Origin: Candidatus Thiodiazotropha sp. (ex Monitilora ramsayi)
GTDB lineage: Bacteria; Pseudomonadota; Gammaproteobacteria; Chromatiales; Chromatiaceae
DNA: 64,000 bases
Direction of reading: 5' to 3'
Assembly: GCA_025655575.1 (NCBI GenBank)
Contig: JAHXIP010000005.1
Coordinates: 162,343-226,342 of the forward strand
Shown: piece by piece, positions 53,574-62,596 of the stretch
Layout: every line of letters starts with the position of its first letter
Position numbering within the stretch: position 1 is the first letter of the stretch
Position numbers and translations under genes: made by a program
Notes under the pieces: generated by a model
The model's database searches: none
What the model was told of the DNA's origin: nothing
Seen by the model: only the letters and a program-made list of their open reading frames with translations

Positions 53574-54320
53574 CTATTTTTCTAGCTGAAAGGGAAGTGT
53601 TCCCTTGAGGGTAGACATAAAACCAACGCTTTGCTGGGTAACGCCTATGGTTTGATTTAGCGTCGCTCGACTCATATCCATCTGCAAGTCAATGGATTGA
53701 ATCGCTAGGGCCTGTAGTAGGTTGTAGAGATTGAAAAGCGTTTCCGGTGCATGTTGTGGGGTACCGGCTACAGCGTTTGGCAGATCTGTCTCTACAATTC
53801 TCACTTCACCATCACAGTGCGTATCCACTATCCGGCAGACCTTACCGATCAGACCCTGGATCTCCTGATTGTGTGCCAGACACTCAAAGCGGAAGCGGGC
53901 GATACCTCGCTCTCGGGCTGCATCCACCAGGCGTTCCAGCAGTATGCGGCCAATGCCATGTCCCTGCATCCGGTCGATCACGGTGATAGCAACCTCCGCA
54001 CATTCGATATCGTCTACCAGCCGTATACAGCGAGTGACACCTAAACCTCTGCCCTCGTTGCCATTTGTATCGATTTCGACCGCAGCCAAGGCAAAGTGAT
54101 CATAGCCGTCCATCTCGGTAAAATATCGCAACTCATCATGAGAGAGGGAGTCCTTCGCGGAAAAAAATCGCTTGTGACGCGACTGTGCAGAGAGCTCTGC
54201 AAAAGCGCTTATCATGCACGCCTTGTCAGACGGACATAATAGACGCAGCCTGATCAGCTGGCCGTCAGCCAGTGTCAAGTCTTCACGATAGGTTTCTATG
54301 AATCTAAGTCTCTCTCTCAT
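53574..54320 (-). CDS. GNAT family N-acetyltransferase
   Basis: The 248-residue protein has a GNAT fold in its first 165 residues: 'DGQLIRLRLLCPSDKACMISAFAELSAQSRHKRFF' region, 'CAEVAITVIDRMQGHGIGRILLERLVDAARERG' region with the Q-x-x-G-x-G acetyl-CoA loop, and 'RFRFECLAHNQEIQGL'. A C-terminal extension of about 70 residues has no recognised domain. Relatives related to the acetyltransferase half of Pat-type enzymes acetylate proteins or small molecules. The ATG at 54320 is chosen with GGAGG upstream at slightly long spacing; a TTG 11 codons upstream is possible. Confidence 0.85.
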   Translation of the reverse strand: MRERLRFIETYREDLTLADGQLIRLRLLCPSDKACMISAFAELSAQSRHKRFFSAKDSLSHDELRYFTEMDGYDHFALAAVEIDTNGNEGRGLGVTRCIRLVDDIECAEVAITVIDRMQGHGIGRILLERLVDAARERGIARFRFECLAHNQEIQGLIGKVCRIVDTHCDGEVRIVETDLPNAVAGTPQHAPETLFNLYNLLQALAIQSIDLQMDMSRATLNQTIGVTQQSVGFMSTLKGTLPFQLEK

Positions 54321-54579
54321 GTTGGATAGCCTCCGGGCCGCATCAGAATACAACAGTCGGCCTGACGGATATTGTGCGCTGCAGCATAATAATATGCAAA
54401 TGATTATAGGAACTTAGTGGATGTAATTGGCATTGCATCACGAAATAGAGACGCCAAAAGGTACGATAAAAAAATTGGGAACTATTCTGAAACCACCAGC
54501 AGCGTAGTTATTTGACTGTGGGGCCTCTGGTAGTTCGGGTAAGCCTGAAGCACGACAAGACTGTCATACAAGGTCTTGG

Positions 54580-54783
54580 CTATTTACCCCTTCGTCTGCG
54601 TTCGGTGATCTGCTCGCCGGCAAAGCCCCAGTTGTCCGTATCGACCTCATCGATGACCACGACGGTTGTTGACGGATCCTTGCCGAGTACATCGACCAAC
54701 AGCTGTGTCGCGCCAGCAATTAGCGCTTGCTTTTGTTTTTTGCTGACACCTTCGCGGGTTACTTTGATATTGATATAGGGCAT
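54580..54783 (-). CDS. 4-oxalocrotonate tautomerase family protein
   Basis: The 67-residue protein begins MPYINIKVTREGV, so Pro1 is exposed after methionine removal as the catalytic base of the tautomerase superfamily. 'TTVVVIDEVDTDNWGFAGEQITER' follows, as in the cis-CaaD/4-OT-like small enzymes. The substrate is unknown because no aromatic degradation cluster is present. It lies downstream of an intergenic region and stands alone. Confidence 0.9.
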   Translation of the reverse strand: MPYINIKVTREGVSKKQKQALIAGATQLLVDVLGKDPSTTVVVIDEVDTDNWGFAGEQITERRRRGK

Positions 54784-55134
54784 CTATTCTTCCTCTTGAA
54801 TATGCTTGTGTGATCTTTATTTACGCTGCATTTAGGGGAAAACGCATATTGATTCAACATCCAGAATACAGGAATCAATAACTCGATAATCGCTAAATAT
54901 TCCTTGATGATATGGATTCAAATTGACCTGATGCAGCGTAAGGATAACGAAACTTCACCTGCCATTTACATGGTTTTCATCTATAGACATTCATTTTCAT
55001 TACAGTAGGCTTCAGTTCGGTGAAAAATATCTGCTTCTATTGTAGATGATGACATTAGGCACCTCTTTAGAAAACTGTCCATTGACTCGGGTAGTCATTA
55101 AGGCTGCGCCGAAAGGCAAAATGATGAGATAAGC
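54784..55134. other. intergenic region, no gene recognised
   Basis: The spacer between divergent genes holds no supported gene. A 28-codon frame ends 6 bp before the rnfG-like start (ATGATGAGATAA), but has no ribosome binding site and no rnfD similarity that I can show. Confidence 0.45.
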
Positions 55135-55818
55135 GTGAAAACAGGTCCAATGCATTGGCGTTTGAGTGGCGTTGCCTTGGTGATGGGCGTTTTTGCCTTT
55201 TTGGGTGTAGGAGGCGTGATGTTTGTACACCAACTCACCTATGATCGTATTCAGATGAATCTACGGCAGGATACACTCAGTGCTATGCATCGGTTGCTGC
55301 CGGCGAACGAGTACGACAATGACCTGTTGGCAAATCCTGTTAAGTTCGATACAGCCGGAATGAGTATCGACAATCAATCGATCGTTGCTCATCGAGCCAC
55401 GATGCAACATAGACCTGTCGCGACATTGTTTAGCCTTACGGCGCCTGACGGATACAATGGGGATATCAACCTAATGGTTGTTGTACGCGAAAATGGCATG
55501 CTGGCAGGGGTCGAAGTGATCGGACATCGTGAGACCCCCGGGCTGGGTGATAAGATTGAATCAGGTCGATCTGACTGGTTACAGCAGTTCGTTGGGGCCT
55601 CTTTGGTAAATCCGCCACAGATAGCTTGGCGTGTGAAGCGGGATGGTGGGCATTTTGACCAGCTGACCGGAGCCACAGTTACGCCTCGTGCCATCGTAAA
55701 GGCGGTCCAACAAGTACTGGCTTATCTACGTGATCATGGCAACGATCATTTTAAAATTGAAACCGACCCAATAACATCCACTGAAAGAATTAAATTGCAA
55801 GGCGATAGGGCATCATAG
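55135..55818 (+). CDS. RnfG-like FMN-binding electron transport protein, orphan
   Basis: The 227-residue protein has one N-terminal membrane helix (about 10-32, 'VALVMGVFAFLGVGGVMFV') and the RnfG/RsxG periplasmic domain, with 'EVIGHRETPGLGDKIE' and the flavinylation motif 'DQLTGATVTPRAIV', whose Thr carries covalent FMN in the family. RnfG belongs to a six-subunit Na+/H+-translocating ferredoxin:NAD oxidoreductase, but no rnfA, B, C, D or E gene is here. The start is GTG at 55135. NhaA follows in the same direction 200 bp away. Confidence 0.85.
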   Translation: MKTGPMHWRLSGVALVMGVFAFLGVGGVMFVHQLTYDRIQMNLRQDTLSAMHRLLPANEYDNDLLANPVKFDTAGMSIDNQSIVAHRATMQHRPVATLFSLTAPDGYNGDINLMVVVRENGMLAGVEVIGHRETPGLGDKIESGRSDWLQQFVGASLVNPPQIAWRVKRDGGHFDQLTGATVTPRAIVKAVQQVLAYLRDHGNDHFKIETDPITSTERIKLQGDRAS

Positions 55819-56019
55819 CTGGGTTGGTTGCGCAGCTGTCCTACATCGTGGACACATGTGATTTCCCTTTCGAGATTTGCGGCTAAGAGTAGACCCATAT
55901 GAAATCGATAGTTTCACTGGTCTAAGGCATGCAATTTTTGGCACTATAGAGCAATTAGATGATTGCTCTCAGAGATGAGAACATCATGTCTTCCAAGCAT
56001 ATCTAACTATGAGCAGATC

Positions 56020-57237
56020 ATGAATCAAGTCAGTCGAGCGAGCGAGGGTGTTTCTGAGTGGTTGCAGGCGTTCATTAAGCAGGACTCTTCCAGTGGAATC
56101 CTGTTGATCATAGCCGCCGTATTAGCCTTGTTGTTGGAGAATTCTCCCCTGAGTTGGCTCTACGATGCGCTACTCAATACGCCAGTGGAGGTTCGTGTTG
56201 GTGCTTTGCATTTAGACAAGGTGTTACTGCTCTGGATCAACGATGGACTGATGGCAGTTTTTTTCCTGCTTATCGGTCTCGAAGTAAAGCGTGAGTTTCT
56301 TGAAGGGGAGTTGTCGAGACTGGATCAGATCATCTTGCCTGGTCTCGGTGCGGTCGGTGGTATGCTGATTCCTGCAGCCATCTACTATTGGTTGAATCAG
56401 GGTGATCCTCTGGCAATGAACGGCTGGGCGATCCCAGCTGCAACCGACATCGCTTTTGCCCTGGGTATCCTGGCGCTGCTCGGGGATCGGGTGCCAGTTT
56501 CCCTCAGGGTCTTTCTTATGGCATTGGCCATCTTCGATGACCTGGGTGCTGTCGTGATTATTGCATTTTTCTATACTGCCGATCTCTCACTCACCAGCCT
56601 GTTGCTGGCAATGTTGGCAGTGATGATCATGCTGGTGATGAATATCATGAATGTCACCCGAGTCTCTGCCTACATGCTGGTCGGGGTCTTTCTCTGGTTG
56701 GCTGTGCTCAAATCAGGTGTGCACGCGACGCTTGCGGGTGTGATTGTCGGGATGATGATTCCACTCAGGGACCCGAAGGATGTGAATCACTCCCCACTGA
56801 AGACTGTGGAGCATGGTCTACATCAGTGGGTCGCTTTCTTTATTGTGCCAGTATTTGCCTTCGCTAATGCAGGCGTTTCGCTCTCTGGGGTTAACCTGGA
56901 TACTCTGTTAGAGCCGATTCCTCTCGGAATCGCAGCGGGCCTGTTTTTAGGCAAGCAGGTCGGTATCCTGCTGTTCTGTGGTGTTGCGATCTGGCTCGGA
57001 TTCGCCAAGCTGCCCAATGGTGCAAGCTGGTGGGGCTTCTACGGGACCAGTATTCTTTGTGGTGTCGGCTTTACCATGAGTCTGTTCATTGCATCACTGG
57101 CATTCGAGCAGGGAGGGTCTGAAGCAATCATTTTGGGGGATCGTATCGGTATTCTGATAGGTTCGGGTATCTCAGCCGTGGTGGGATATCTGCTTTTGAG
57201 GGTATTTAATCCCGCAGCCAAAAGAACATCTGCATAA
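56020..57237 (+). CDS. nhaA: Na+/H+ antiporter NhaA
   Basis: NhaA exchanges two protons for one sodium ion at the inner membrane. The 405-residue protein has about 12 hydrophobic segments and the conserved motifs 'INDGLMAVFFLLIGLEVKREF', 'AATDIAFALGILALLG' (sensor/transport Asp) and 'ALAIFDDLGAVVIIAFFY' (the paired catalytic Asp residues), plus 'VKSGVHATLAGV'-type text at 'LKSGVHATLAGVIVG'. The ATG at 56020 (MNQVSRASEG) is chosen over a frame 19 codons longer because the latter adds residues atypical of NhaA. It follows the rnfG-like gene. Confidence 0.95.
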   Translation: MNQVSRASEGVSEWLQAFIKQDSSSGILLIIAAVLALLLENSPLSWLYDALLNTPVEVRVGALHLDKVLLLWINDGLMAVFFLLIGLEVKREFLEGELSRLDQIILPGLGAVGGMLIPAAIYYWLNQGDPLAMNGWAIPAATDIAFALGILALLGDRVPVSLRVFLMALAIFDDLGAVVIIAFFYTADLSLTSLLLAMLAVMIMLVMNIMNVTRVSAYMLVGVFLWLAVLKSGVHATLAGVIVGMMIPLRDPKDVNHSPLKTVEHGLHQWVAFFIVPVFAFANAGVSLSGVNLDTLLEPIPLGIAAGLFLGKQVGILLFCGVAIWLGFAKLPNGASWWGFYGTSILCGVGFTMSLFIASLAFEQGGSEAIILGDRIGILIGSGISAVVGYLLLRVFNPAAKRTSA

Positions 57238-57348
57238 CCACGCTAGGGCCTGTTTGGAATGATATTTTCTATACAAAAGAAAACTTAGACTCGAGTTACG
57301 GGTCAAACAGGCAATGTTTCATTGAGGCAGCTCCAGAGGAGATCATAA

Positions 57349-57879
57349 ATGTTGAGCAATTCCGCGCCCTTGATGATTGCCCTGGGTCTGTTTTCCTTCG
57401 GCCAGGCTATGGCTGAAGTGCGGTTAGGGGAGATGGCGCCCGATTTTCAACTGATGGATCAAAATGGCAAGGTTCATAGCCTATCCACCTATCAGGGTCG
57501 TTGGTTGTTACTCTATTTCTATCCCAAGGATGATACGCCGGGATGTACCCAAGAGGCCTGTGAGTTACGGGACGATCACGAGCAACTGGAAAAGATGAGC
57601 ATCTCAGTACTGGGAGTGAGTACGGACGATATTGAGAGTCATCAGGCTTTTGCCGAGAAGTATCAGCTACCTTTTCCGTTACTCTCTGATGCGAGTGGGG
57701 AGGTTGCCAAGCGTTTCGGATCATTATTCCAGATAGGACCGATTAAGTTCGCCAAACGACACAGTTTTATTATCGATCCCCAGGGGCGTATCGCGCATAT
57801 CTATCGGGACGTGGACCCGAAAACCCATAGCGATGAAGTGATTGCTCAGATTGAGGCTTTTCAGCTCAAGACGCCTTAG
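57349..57879 (+). CDS. exported thioredoxin-dependent peroxiredoxin (Bcp/PrxQ type)
   Basis: The 176-residue protein has an N-terminal signal peptide (about 1-22, 'FGQAMAE') and a peroxiredoxin Q domain: 'GEMAPDFQLMDQNGKVHSLSTYQGRWLLLYFYPKDDTPGCTQEACELRD' region, with the peroxidatic Cys in 'TPGCTQEACELRD' and the resolving Cys five residues later, as in Bcp. Bcp is usually cytoplasmic, so an exported form points to periplasmic peroxide removal. Its end overlaps the convergent gene by 14 bp. Confidence 0.9.
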   Translation: MLSNSAPLMIALGLFSFGQAMAEVRLGEMAPDFQLMDQNGKVHSLSTYQGRWLLLYFYPKDDTPGCTQEACELRDDHEQLEKMSISVLGVSTDDIESHQAFAEKYQLPFPLLSDASGEVAKRFGSLFQIGPIKFAKRHSFIIDPQGRIAHIYRDVDPKTHSDEVIAQIEAFQLKTP

Positions 57880-58624
57880 TCGAAAGAAAGGGGATGCCGG
57901 CTTCATGAAGCGATGCGGCCAAGGCATCCATGGCCGGTTTTATCTCACCACTGCCTCTCAAACCCAGTTCGATGGAAGGCGTCTCGCCCAGTCTCGGCAG
58001 GCTGTAGAGCTTGAATCCGGGAAAGCGCCCCGCAAAGGCCTCCATGATAGGTACCAGTGAGCTCTCCGGGGTGTGTATCACCTGCAATGAGGTTTCCTCA
58101 ATAATTTCACCTCGCTTTTCCGCATAGTATTGATCGAGCACCCACTCGGCCATTGGCCTGGCCATTTCCGGGAAACCGGGGAGGAAGTAGTGTTGACCGA
58201 TGCTGAACCCCGGGATCTGATTGTAAGGATTGGGGATCAGGCGGCACTTCTCCGGCAGATCGGCCATGCGAATACGGGTAGGGTGAGCCGAGTCACCGAA
58301 CCGGCCTTCGATGAGCGCTGCGGCTTCGGGATGGCGTACCAGCGTGCATCCTGCCGCCTCGGCGGCGCAGGCACGTGTCAGGTCATCCGGTGTGGCGCCA
58401 ATGCCCCCACAGATGAAAACCGGTAGCTTGCTCTGAAAAGAGAAACGCAGGTGCTCCGTGAGTATCGGGGCGTCATCCGGTAATAACCAGCATCGGGTGA
58501 GTTTCAGGCCACGGCTGCCAAGTAGCTCACGAAAGTAAGACAGATGGCTGTCCTGCCTTTGCCCAAAGAGTATTTCATCGCCTATTACAATAAGACCGAA
58601 AAAGTTGCTCATCTGTCTGTTCAT
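57866..58624 (-). CDS. molybdopterin-binding / CinA N-terminal-like protein
   Basis: The 252-residue protein has a MoCF-biosynthesis (MogA/CinA-N) fold: 'FGLIVIGDEILFGQRQDSHLSYFRELLGSRGLKL' region, 'VFICGGIGATPDDLTRACAAEAAG' region and 'IPGFSIGQHYFLPGFPEMARPM'. It matches stand-alone CinA-like proteins (competence/damage-inducible or NMN-deamidase relatives) that lack the C-terminal amidase domain. Its 3' end overlaps the peroxiredoxin gene by 14 bp on the opposite strand. Its job is not known. Confidence 0.87.
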   Translation of the reverse strand: MNRQMSNFFGLIVIGDEILFGQRQDSHLSYFRELLGSRGLKLTRCWLLPDDAPILTEHLRFSFQSKLPVFICGGIGATPDDLTRACAAEAAGCTLVRHPEAAALIEGRFGDSAHPTRIRMADLPEKCRLIPNPYNQIPGFSIGQHYFLPGFPEMARPMAEWVLDQYYAEKRGEIIEETSLQVIHTPESSLVPIMEAFAGRFPGFKLYSLPRLGETPSIELGLRGSGEIKPAMDALAASLHEAGIPFLSTKAS

Positions 58625-58794
58625 CTGTTTGATGCATCTCCGAATAATTTGCTGCAGCGCTGTATTTACCCTTGCGCAAGTGTAGTTGATATCGACTAAA
58701 ATTCGGCACTAAACTGACCGATGAATTGTAGACGGCGATACGATATTGTCGCTGGTATCATCTTGCGATAATTGAAAAAAAAAGGATCAGACAT

Positions 58795-60075
58795 ATGGAT
58801 GAAGGCATGTTTGTCCCACCATCAGAAGTCATCGGGGAATCGTCCCATGATGCTGCTCCAGTTGAACTGGAACGGACCAGCCGATACGCAATCTGCGCCA
58901 TGAGGTTCGATCTGCGCTGGCAGTCTGAAAATGCCCGGCATACAGACTCGCAGGTCTCGCAAAAGCTCAATCTCTGGCGGGATATCTTTCCGCCGGAGCT
59001 GGAGGCCGGCGTTTTGGATCAACCGGTTGGCCACATGGCAGCGCATCACTATCCTGCAGGTGGGCTGATCGAAAGCTATCGGCAGCGTGACAGTCTGACA
59101 ATAAAGTCCAATCATTTTAATCGCGCCTTTCGCAAAGGGAGTTTCATCGAGCCCCGAATGGGCCGTTTCTATCCCAAGGGGGTTATCGCTGCGGTTGGGG
59201 GTATCTTCCCCGAGGACGCCACACCGTTCCGTGTGACGCAAAGCGGTGAGGGCATCGGTGTGGATTTGAATCACCCTCTGGCCGCACGGGAGATGAACCT
59301 ATCTGCGACTATCCTCAACATTCGGCAGGCAGGTGAGGAGCACGGAGGCGTCTGCCACGATATCGCGGAGCTGGCGACCATCGGCGGCCCCGGCATGCAG
59401 GTACGCTGGGATGATCAGCCAACTGACTTTTGGTCTGACGATCCCTTTGTCCGTCTGTCGAACGAAGCCGATGCCTTCTTCTATCAGATGCCTAGAATGG
59501 TTGATCACATCGATCGTGCGGCTAGTCGTCAGATTGAACGACTCTATGGTCGTTTGATACCTCGGGGGGGAGAGGTGCTGGATCTGATGTCGAGCTGGAA
59601 TTCCCATCTACCGGAGGATCTGAAGCTATCCCATCTGGCAGGCCTGGGTTTGAACCAGGAGGAACTCGATGCCAATCCCCGGTTACAGGAGAGATTGGTT
59701 CATGACCTTAATCTCAAACCGGTGCTGCCCTATGAAGACAGCCGTTTTGATGCAATCGTCTGTACCCTATCCGTGGAGTATCTTGTCAAACCCATAGAGA
59801 TCTTTACCGAGGCACTGCGAGTGCTGAAGCCTGGGGGACGCTTGATTCTGACCTTCTCTAATCGGTGGTTCCAACCTAAAGTGATCAAGATCTGGCAGGA
59901 TTTGCACGAGTTTGAAAGGATGGGGCTGGTGCTGGAGTACTTCCTCCTGGCTGGCGGTTTTACAAACCTGGAAACCTGGTCGTTGCGGGGTTTGTTACGC
60001 CCCTTGGATGATAAATACGCAAAGCAGATGCCATTCGCTGATCCACTCTACGCAGTCTGGGGGGAGAAGGCATAG
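58795..60075 (+). CDS. fusion of FKBP/SlyD-like domain and SAM-dependent methyltransferase
   Basis: The 426-residue protein joins an N-terminal half resembling an FKBP-type peptidyl-prolyl isomerase, with 'MGRFYPKGVIAAVGGIFPEDATPFRV' region and the SlyD hallmark 'GVDLNHPLAAREMNLS' at about 155-170, to a C-terminal class I methyltransferase domain (about 245-410: 'GGEVLDLMSSWNSHLP', 'RFDAIVCTLSVEYL', 'EALRVLKPGGRLILTFSNRWF'). The FKBP part begins after an unassigned 120-residue stretch. The domain order is from my reading and is unusual. The target of either domain is unknown. Confidence 0.82.
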   Translation: MDEGMFVPPSEVIGESSHDAAPVELERTSRYAICAMRFDLRWQSENARHTDSQVSQKLNLWRDIFPPELEAGVLDQPVGHMAAHHYPAGGLIESYRQRDSLTIKSNHFNRAFRKGSFIEPRMGRFYPKGVIAAVGGIFPEDATPFRVTQSGEGIGVDLNHPLAAREMNLSATILNIRQAGEEHGGVCHDIAELATIGGPGMQVRWDDQPTDFWSDDPFVRLSNEADAFFYQMPRMVDHIDRAASRQIERLYGRLIPRGGEVLDLMSSWNSHLPEDLKLSHLAGLGLNQEELDANPRLQERLVHDLNLKPVLPYEDSRFDAIVCTLSVEYLVKPIEIFTEALRVLKPGGRLILTFSNRWFQPKVIKIWQDLHEFERMGLVLEYFLLAGGFTNLETWSLRGLLRPLDDKYAKQMPFADPLYAVWGEKA

Positions 60076-60394
60076 CAGGTGGAATAGTGTCCTGCAGTTT
60101 CCTGGATGTCCCAATAGCCCAGCATGATGGTGTGATACGCCTCACACTTTTCGGGTGAGGGTCCGTTGTCTTGGAAGTGGTAGTCCGAGTAGTTTAAAAA
60201 TTAATAATTACAAAAAGATGCTTAGGTAACTTAAGGTAGCTATCTGTTTTTTTATCAAGATAAGCCTGTTGTGGGTTATGGATAACCACAATACAAATTC
60301 TCCATCGCTTTTCTATGATCACCCTGATACTCAAAATTCGCCAGGATTTGCGAAGCCATACTGTCGGCTGAATCGAGACACACTATGGAAGGTC
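60076..60394. other. intergenic region before MITE copy 2
   Basis: No gene or repeat is seen in this AT-rich 319-bp spacer, other than the likely end of the methyltransferase transcript. Confidence 0.45.
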
Positions 60395-60687
60395 AGGGCC
60401 TGTTAACACTAATTTGATCGTCACTGCCAAGACCATTTTTTGTCCAGCAAGGCAGAAGAAGCGTAGTGTAGCCGGCCTACATAAGCGACTGATAACGCCG
60501 CTGGGCAAAAAATGGCCTTGGCCCTGCGGGTTGCGCCCCGAAGGAAGTGCCCTTGGGGTGCGCCTGAAAAAGTGCCACTCAGCGTTACTCGTCACTTATT
60601 TGGAGTGACCAAACTACGCTCCTCGCGCCTTGATTGGCGCTTTTTCAGGCGCAACAGTGGCAATCAAATTAGTGTTAACAGGCCCTA
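60395..60687. mobile_element. MITE-like inverted-repeat element, copy 2
   Basis: The 293-bp element has 24-bp terminal inverted repeats (60395-60418 and 60663-60686) starting AGGGCCTGTTAACACTAAT. It contains no transposase. It aligns with the reverse complement of copy 1 (17450-17720), with about 27 additional bp near the centre. A PstS-like gene starts 27 bp after its right end. Confidence 0.85.
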
Positions 60688-60714
60688 ATAAAAAACACTC
60701 CGTGAGGTGATCCG

Positions 60715-61593
60715 ATGACCAGAAAAAAATCTGGCGCAATACTACTGACTGTACTCTGCACGTTTTCACTCTCCAGCTTCGGAATGACACTCTCCTGGGC
60801 AGGCTGCGGCATCACAAAGAAGGCCTTCATGGCTGAGCTGGCAACGGCGTATGAGAAGAAAAGCGGGACTAAAATCGAGTTGGAAGGCGGTGGTGCAACC
60901 AAAGGGATTCGTAAGATCTCTGAGCGCCAGGTCGATTTTTCCGGCTCCTGTCGTTTCCGGGTCGAGAAAGACGGTATCTCCACTTCGCTGGTTCAGTTTA
61001 ATCCAGTGGCATGGGATGCCTTGGCAGTTGTGGTTCACAAGTCCAATCCGGTTGAGAGTCTCTCTCTTGAGCAGTTGAGAGATGTTTTTATGGGTAAAGT
61101 GACCAACTGGTCAGCACTTGGCGGACCTGATCAGCCGCTGGAACTGCTGATCAGGAATGGCAAGATCTCTGGGGTCGGTCATACTGTCCGTAAGCTTTTA
61201 TTCGGTGACGAGACGATCGATTTTCAGGCGAGCGAGAGCTTCAAGTCATCGGGGCCATTGGAAGAGGCCATTGAGCAGAATCCCAACGCCATCGCCGTGA
61301 CGGGTATCAGTAGTGCCCGTAAACGGGATTTCAAAGTCATCAATCTGGATGGCCGGGAACCCAGCATCGAGAACATCAAGCAGGGCGATTATCTGCTATA
61401 TCGACCACTCTACATTGTCACCAACAGAGAGAGTGAGAATCTTAGGGCGGTCAAATCATTTATCAATTTCGCTCACAGTCGAGAAGGCCGGGAAATCATT
61501 CGTAAAAATGGTGCCGTACCCTATTTGGAAGCTGTATGGTTGAACAACAATCTGCAGCGGCAGTGGAAAGAGGCGAGGCGTACCGACGAATGA
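60715..61593 (+). CDS. PstS-like phosphate ABC transporter substrate-binding protein
   Basis: The 292-residue protein has a signal peptide (MTRKKSGAILLTVLCTFSLS, cleavage near 'LSWAG') and a periplasmic binding type 2 fold with 'SGTKIELEGGGATKGIRKI', 'DFSGSCRF', 'VDALAVVVHKSNPV'-like 'WDALAVVVHKSNPVESLSLEQLRDVFMGKVTNWSALGG' and 'NAIAVTGISSARKRD'. It resembles PstS-like proteins that bind phosphate or another oxyanion. No pstCAB genes follow, so it may be an orphan sensor or scavenger protein. A MITE lies immediately upstream. Confidence 0.87.
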   Translation: MTRKKSGAILLTVLCTFSLSSFGMTLSWAGCGITKKAFMAELATAYEKKSGTKIELEGGGATKGIRKISERQVDFSGSCRFRVEKDGISTSLVQFNPVAWDALAVVVHKSNPVESLSLEQLRDVFMGKVTNWSALGGPDQPLELLIRNGKISGVGHTVRKLLFGDETIDFQASESFKSSGPLEEAIEQNPNAIAVTGISSARKRDFKVINLDGREPSIENIKQGDYLLYRPLYIVTNRESENLRAVKSFINFAHSREGREIIRKNGAVPYLEAVWLNNNLQRQWKEARRTDE

Positions 61594-61647
61594 ACTTAGT
61601 GTCGAATTATGCTATCGACCGGTAACCGGCTTTGCTCTTGTTTGGTG

Positions 61648-62568
61648 TTATCCCAGTAATAGGTAGGCGATAGTCGGCATAACCAGAAATGCCAGTAATG
61701 TCTGCAAGGTGATGATCGAGGCCATGGTCTCTGCGTCACCGCCAAGCTGTCTGGCCAGAATATAGGCGGATGGTGCGGTGGGCGTCATGAAGGCGATGAT
61801 AAGCACGCCAGCTGCAATACCACTGAGGCCGGTCAGTGATATCAAAATGGCAGTGGCCAGCGGTTTAAAAGCGAACTGTACCAACGAAGCGATCAGCGCT
61901 GGGTTCAGGTGGCCTTGTATAGACTTTGGTTTCAGTGCCGCACCAACTGCCAATAAGCCAAAGGGCAGGGCAGCTCTTCCGATGATCTCCAGTGTCTCCT
62001 CAGTAGGCCCAGGCAGTCCGATGCCTGTCAGACTTAAGGTCCAGCCTATCAGGCAAGCAATGATCAGGGGGTTAGTTAAAATCTCTTTGATAAAACCAAC
62101 GGTGTCTCCCTGCTCGGGCCTGCCCCATTTCGATAACACGGAGATACAGAGAAGATTGATCAATACAATCATAAACCCGGCAGCCACCGCCCCCATTGCC
62201 AATCCCTGATCGCCATAGAACGCTTGGGCGAGGGCCAGTGCGATATAGGTATTGAAGCGCACACCGCCCTGGAAAATTGATGTGAAGGTGGTCCCTGCAA
62301 TAGATGAAAAAAAACCATACCAGACGATGAGTATCAGACTCGAGAGTAGTAGAACTATAACGACAACACTCAGAATTTCGAGCCAGGGAATACCCGTCAG
62401 GTTCTGTCTGCCCAGTGTATGGATCAAGAGTGCAGGGAATAGCAGGTAGTAGGTCAGACGCTCCATGCCGGACCAGCTTATCTCCGGGATGAATTGGGTA
62501 TATTTCAATACCAGCCCTAACAGAATCAAGGCCAAGATCGGTAGTAATGCGGCTGCGATTGAGGACAT
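61648..62568 (-). CDS. AEC family transporter (auxin efflux carrier type)
   Basis: The 306-residue protein has about ten hydrophobic segments in two halves: 'SMSSIAAALLPILALILLGLVLKY' start (from the ATG 'MSSIAAALLP'), 'RLTYYLLFPALLIHTLGR', 'RFNTYIALALAQAFYG' and 'MTPTAPSAYILARQLGGDAETMASIITLQTLLAF' region. AEC permeases such as malonate transporter MdcF and related carriers export organic acids or small amphipathic molecules. Substrate unknown. It lies between convergent and same-strand genes. Confidence 0.9.
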   Translation of the reverse strand: MSSIAAALLPILALILLGLVLKYTQFIPEISWSGMERLTYYLLFPALLIHTLGRQNLTGIPWLEILSVVVIVLLLSSLILIVWYGFFSSIAGTTFTSIFQGGVRFNTYIALALAQAFYGDQGLAMGAVAAGFMIVLINLLCISVLSKWGRPEQGDTVGFIKEILTNPLIIACLIGWTLSLTGIGLPGPTEETLEIIGRAALPFGLLAVGAALKPKSIQGHLNPALIASLVQFAFKPLATAILISLTGLSGIAAGVLIIAFMTPTAPSAYILARQLGGDAETMASIITLQTLLAFLVMPTIAYLLLG

Positions 62569-62596
62569 ATCGCTGTAGAGTTTATCTCATTTCTAA

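Noticed and set aside
53707..53717. AGGGCCTGTAG inside the GNAT gene as a MITE tip
   Set aside because: The match stops after AGGGCCTGT and lies within an intact coding sequence.
55000..55134. 28-codon frame ending just before the rnfG-like gene, considered as an rnfD remnant
   Set aside because: No similarity to RnfD can be shown and there is no ribosome binding site.
57245..57312. AGGGCCTGTTT after nhaA as another MITE end
   Set aside because: Only the first 11 bases match and the opposite arm (TCAAACAGG) does not carry the rest of the repeat. It may be a remnant or chance.
60383..60608. Open frames inside MITE copy 2
   Set aside because: Same reason as copy 1; the encoded texts are not conserved between the copies.
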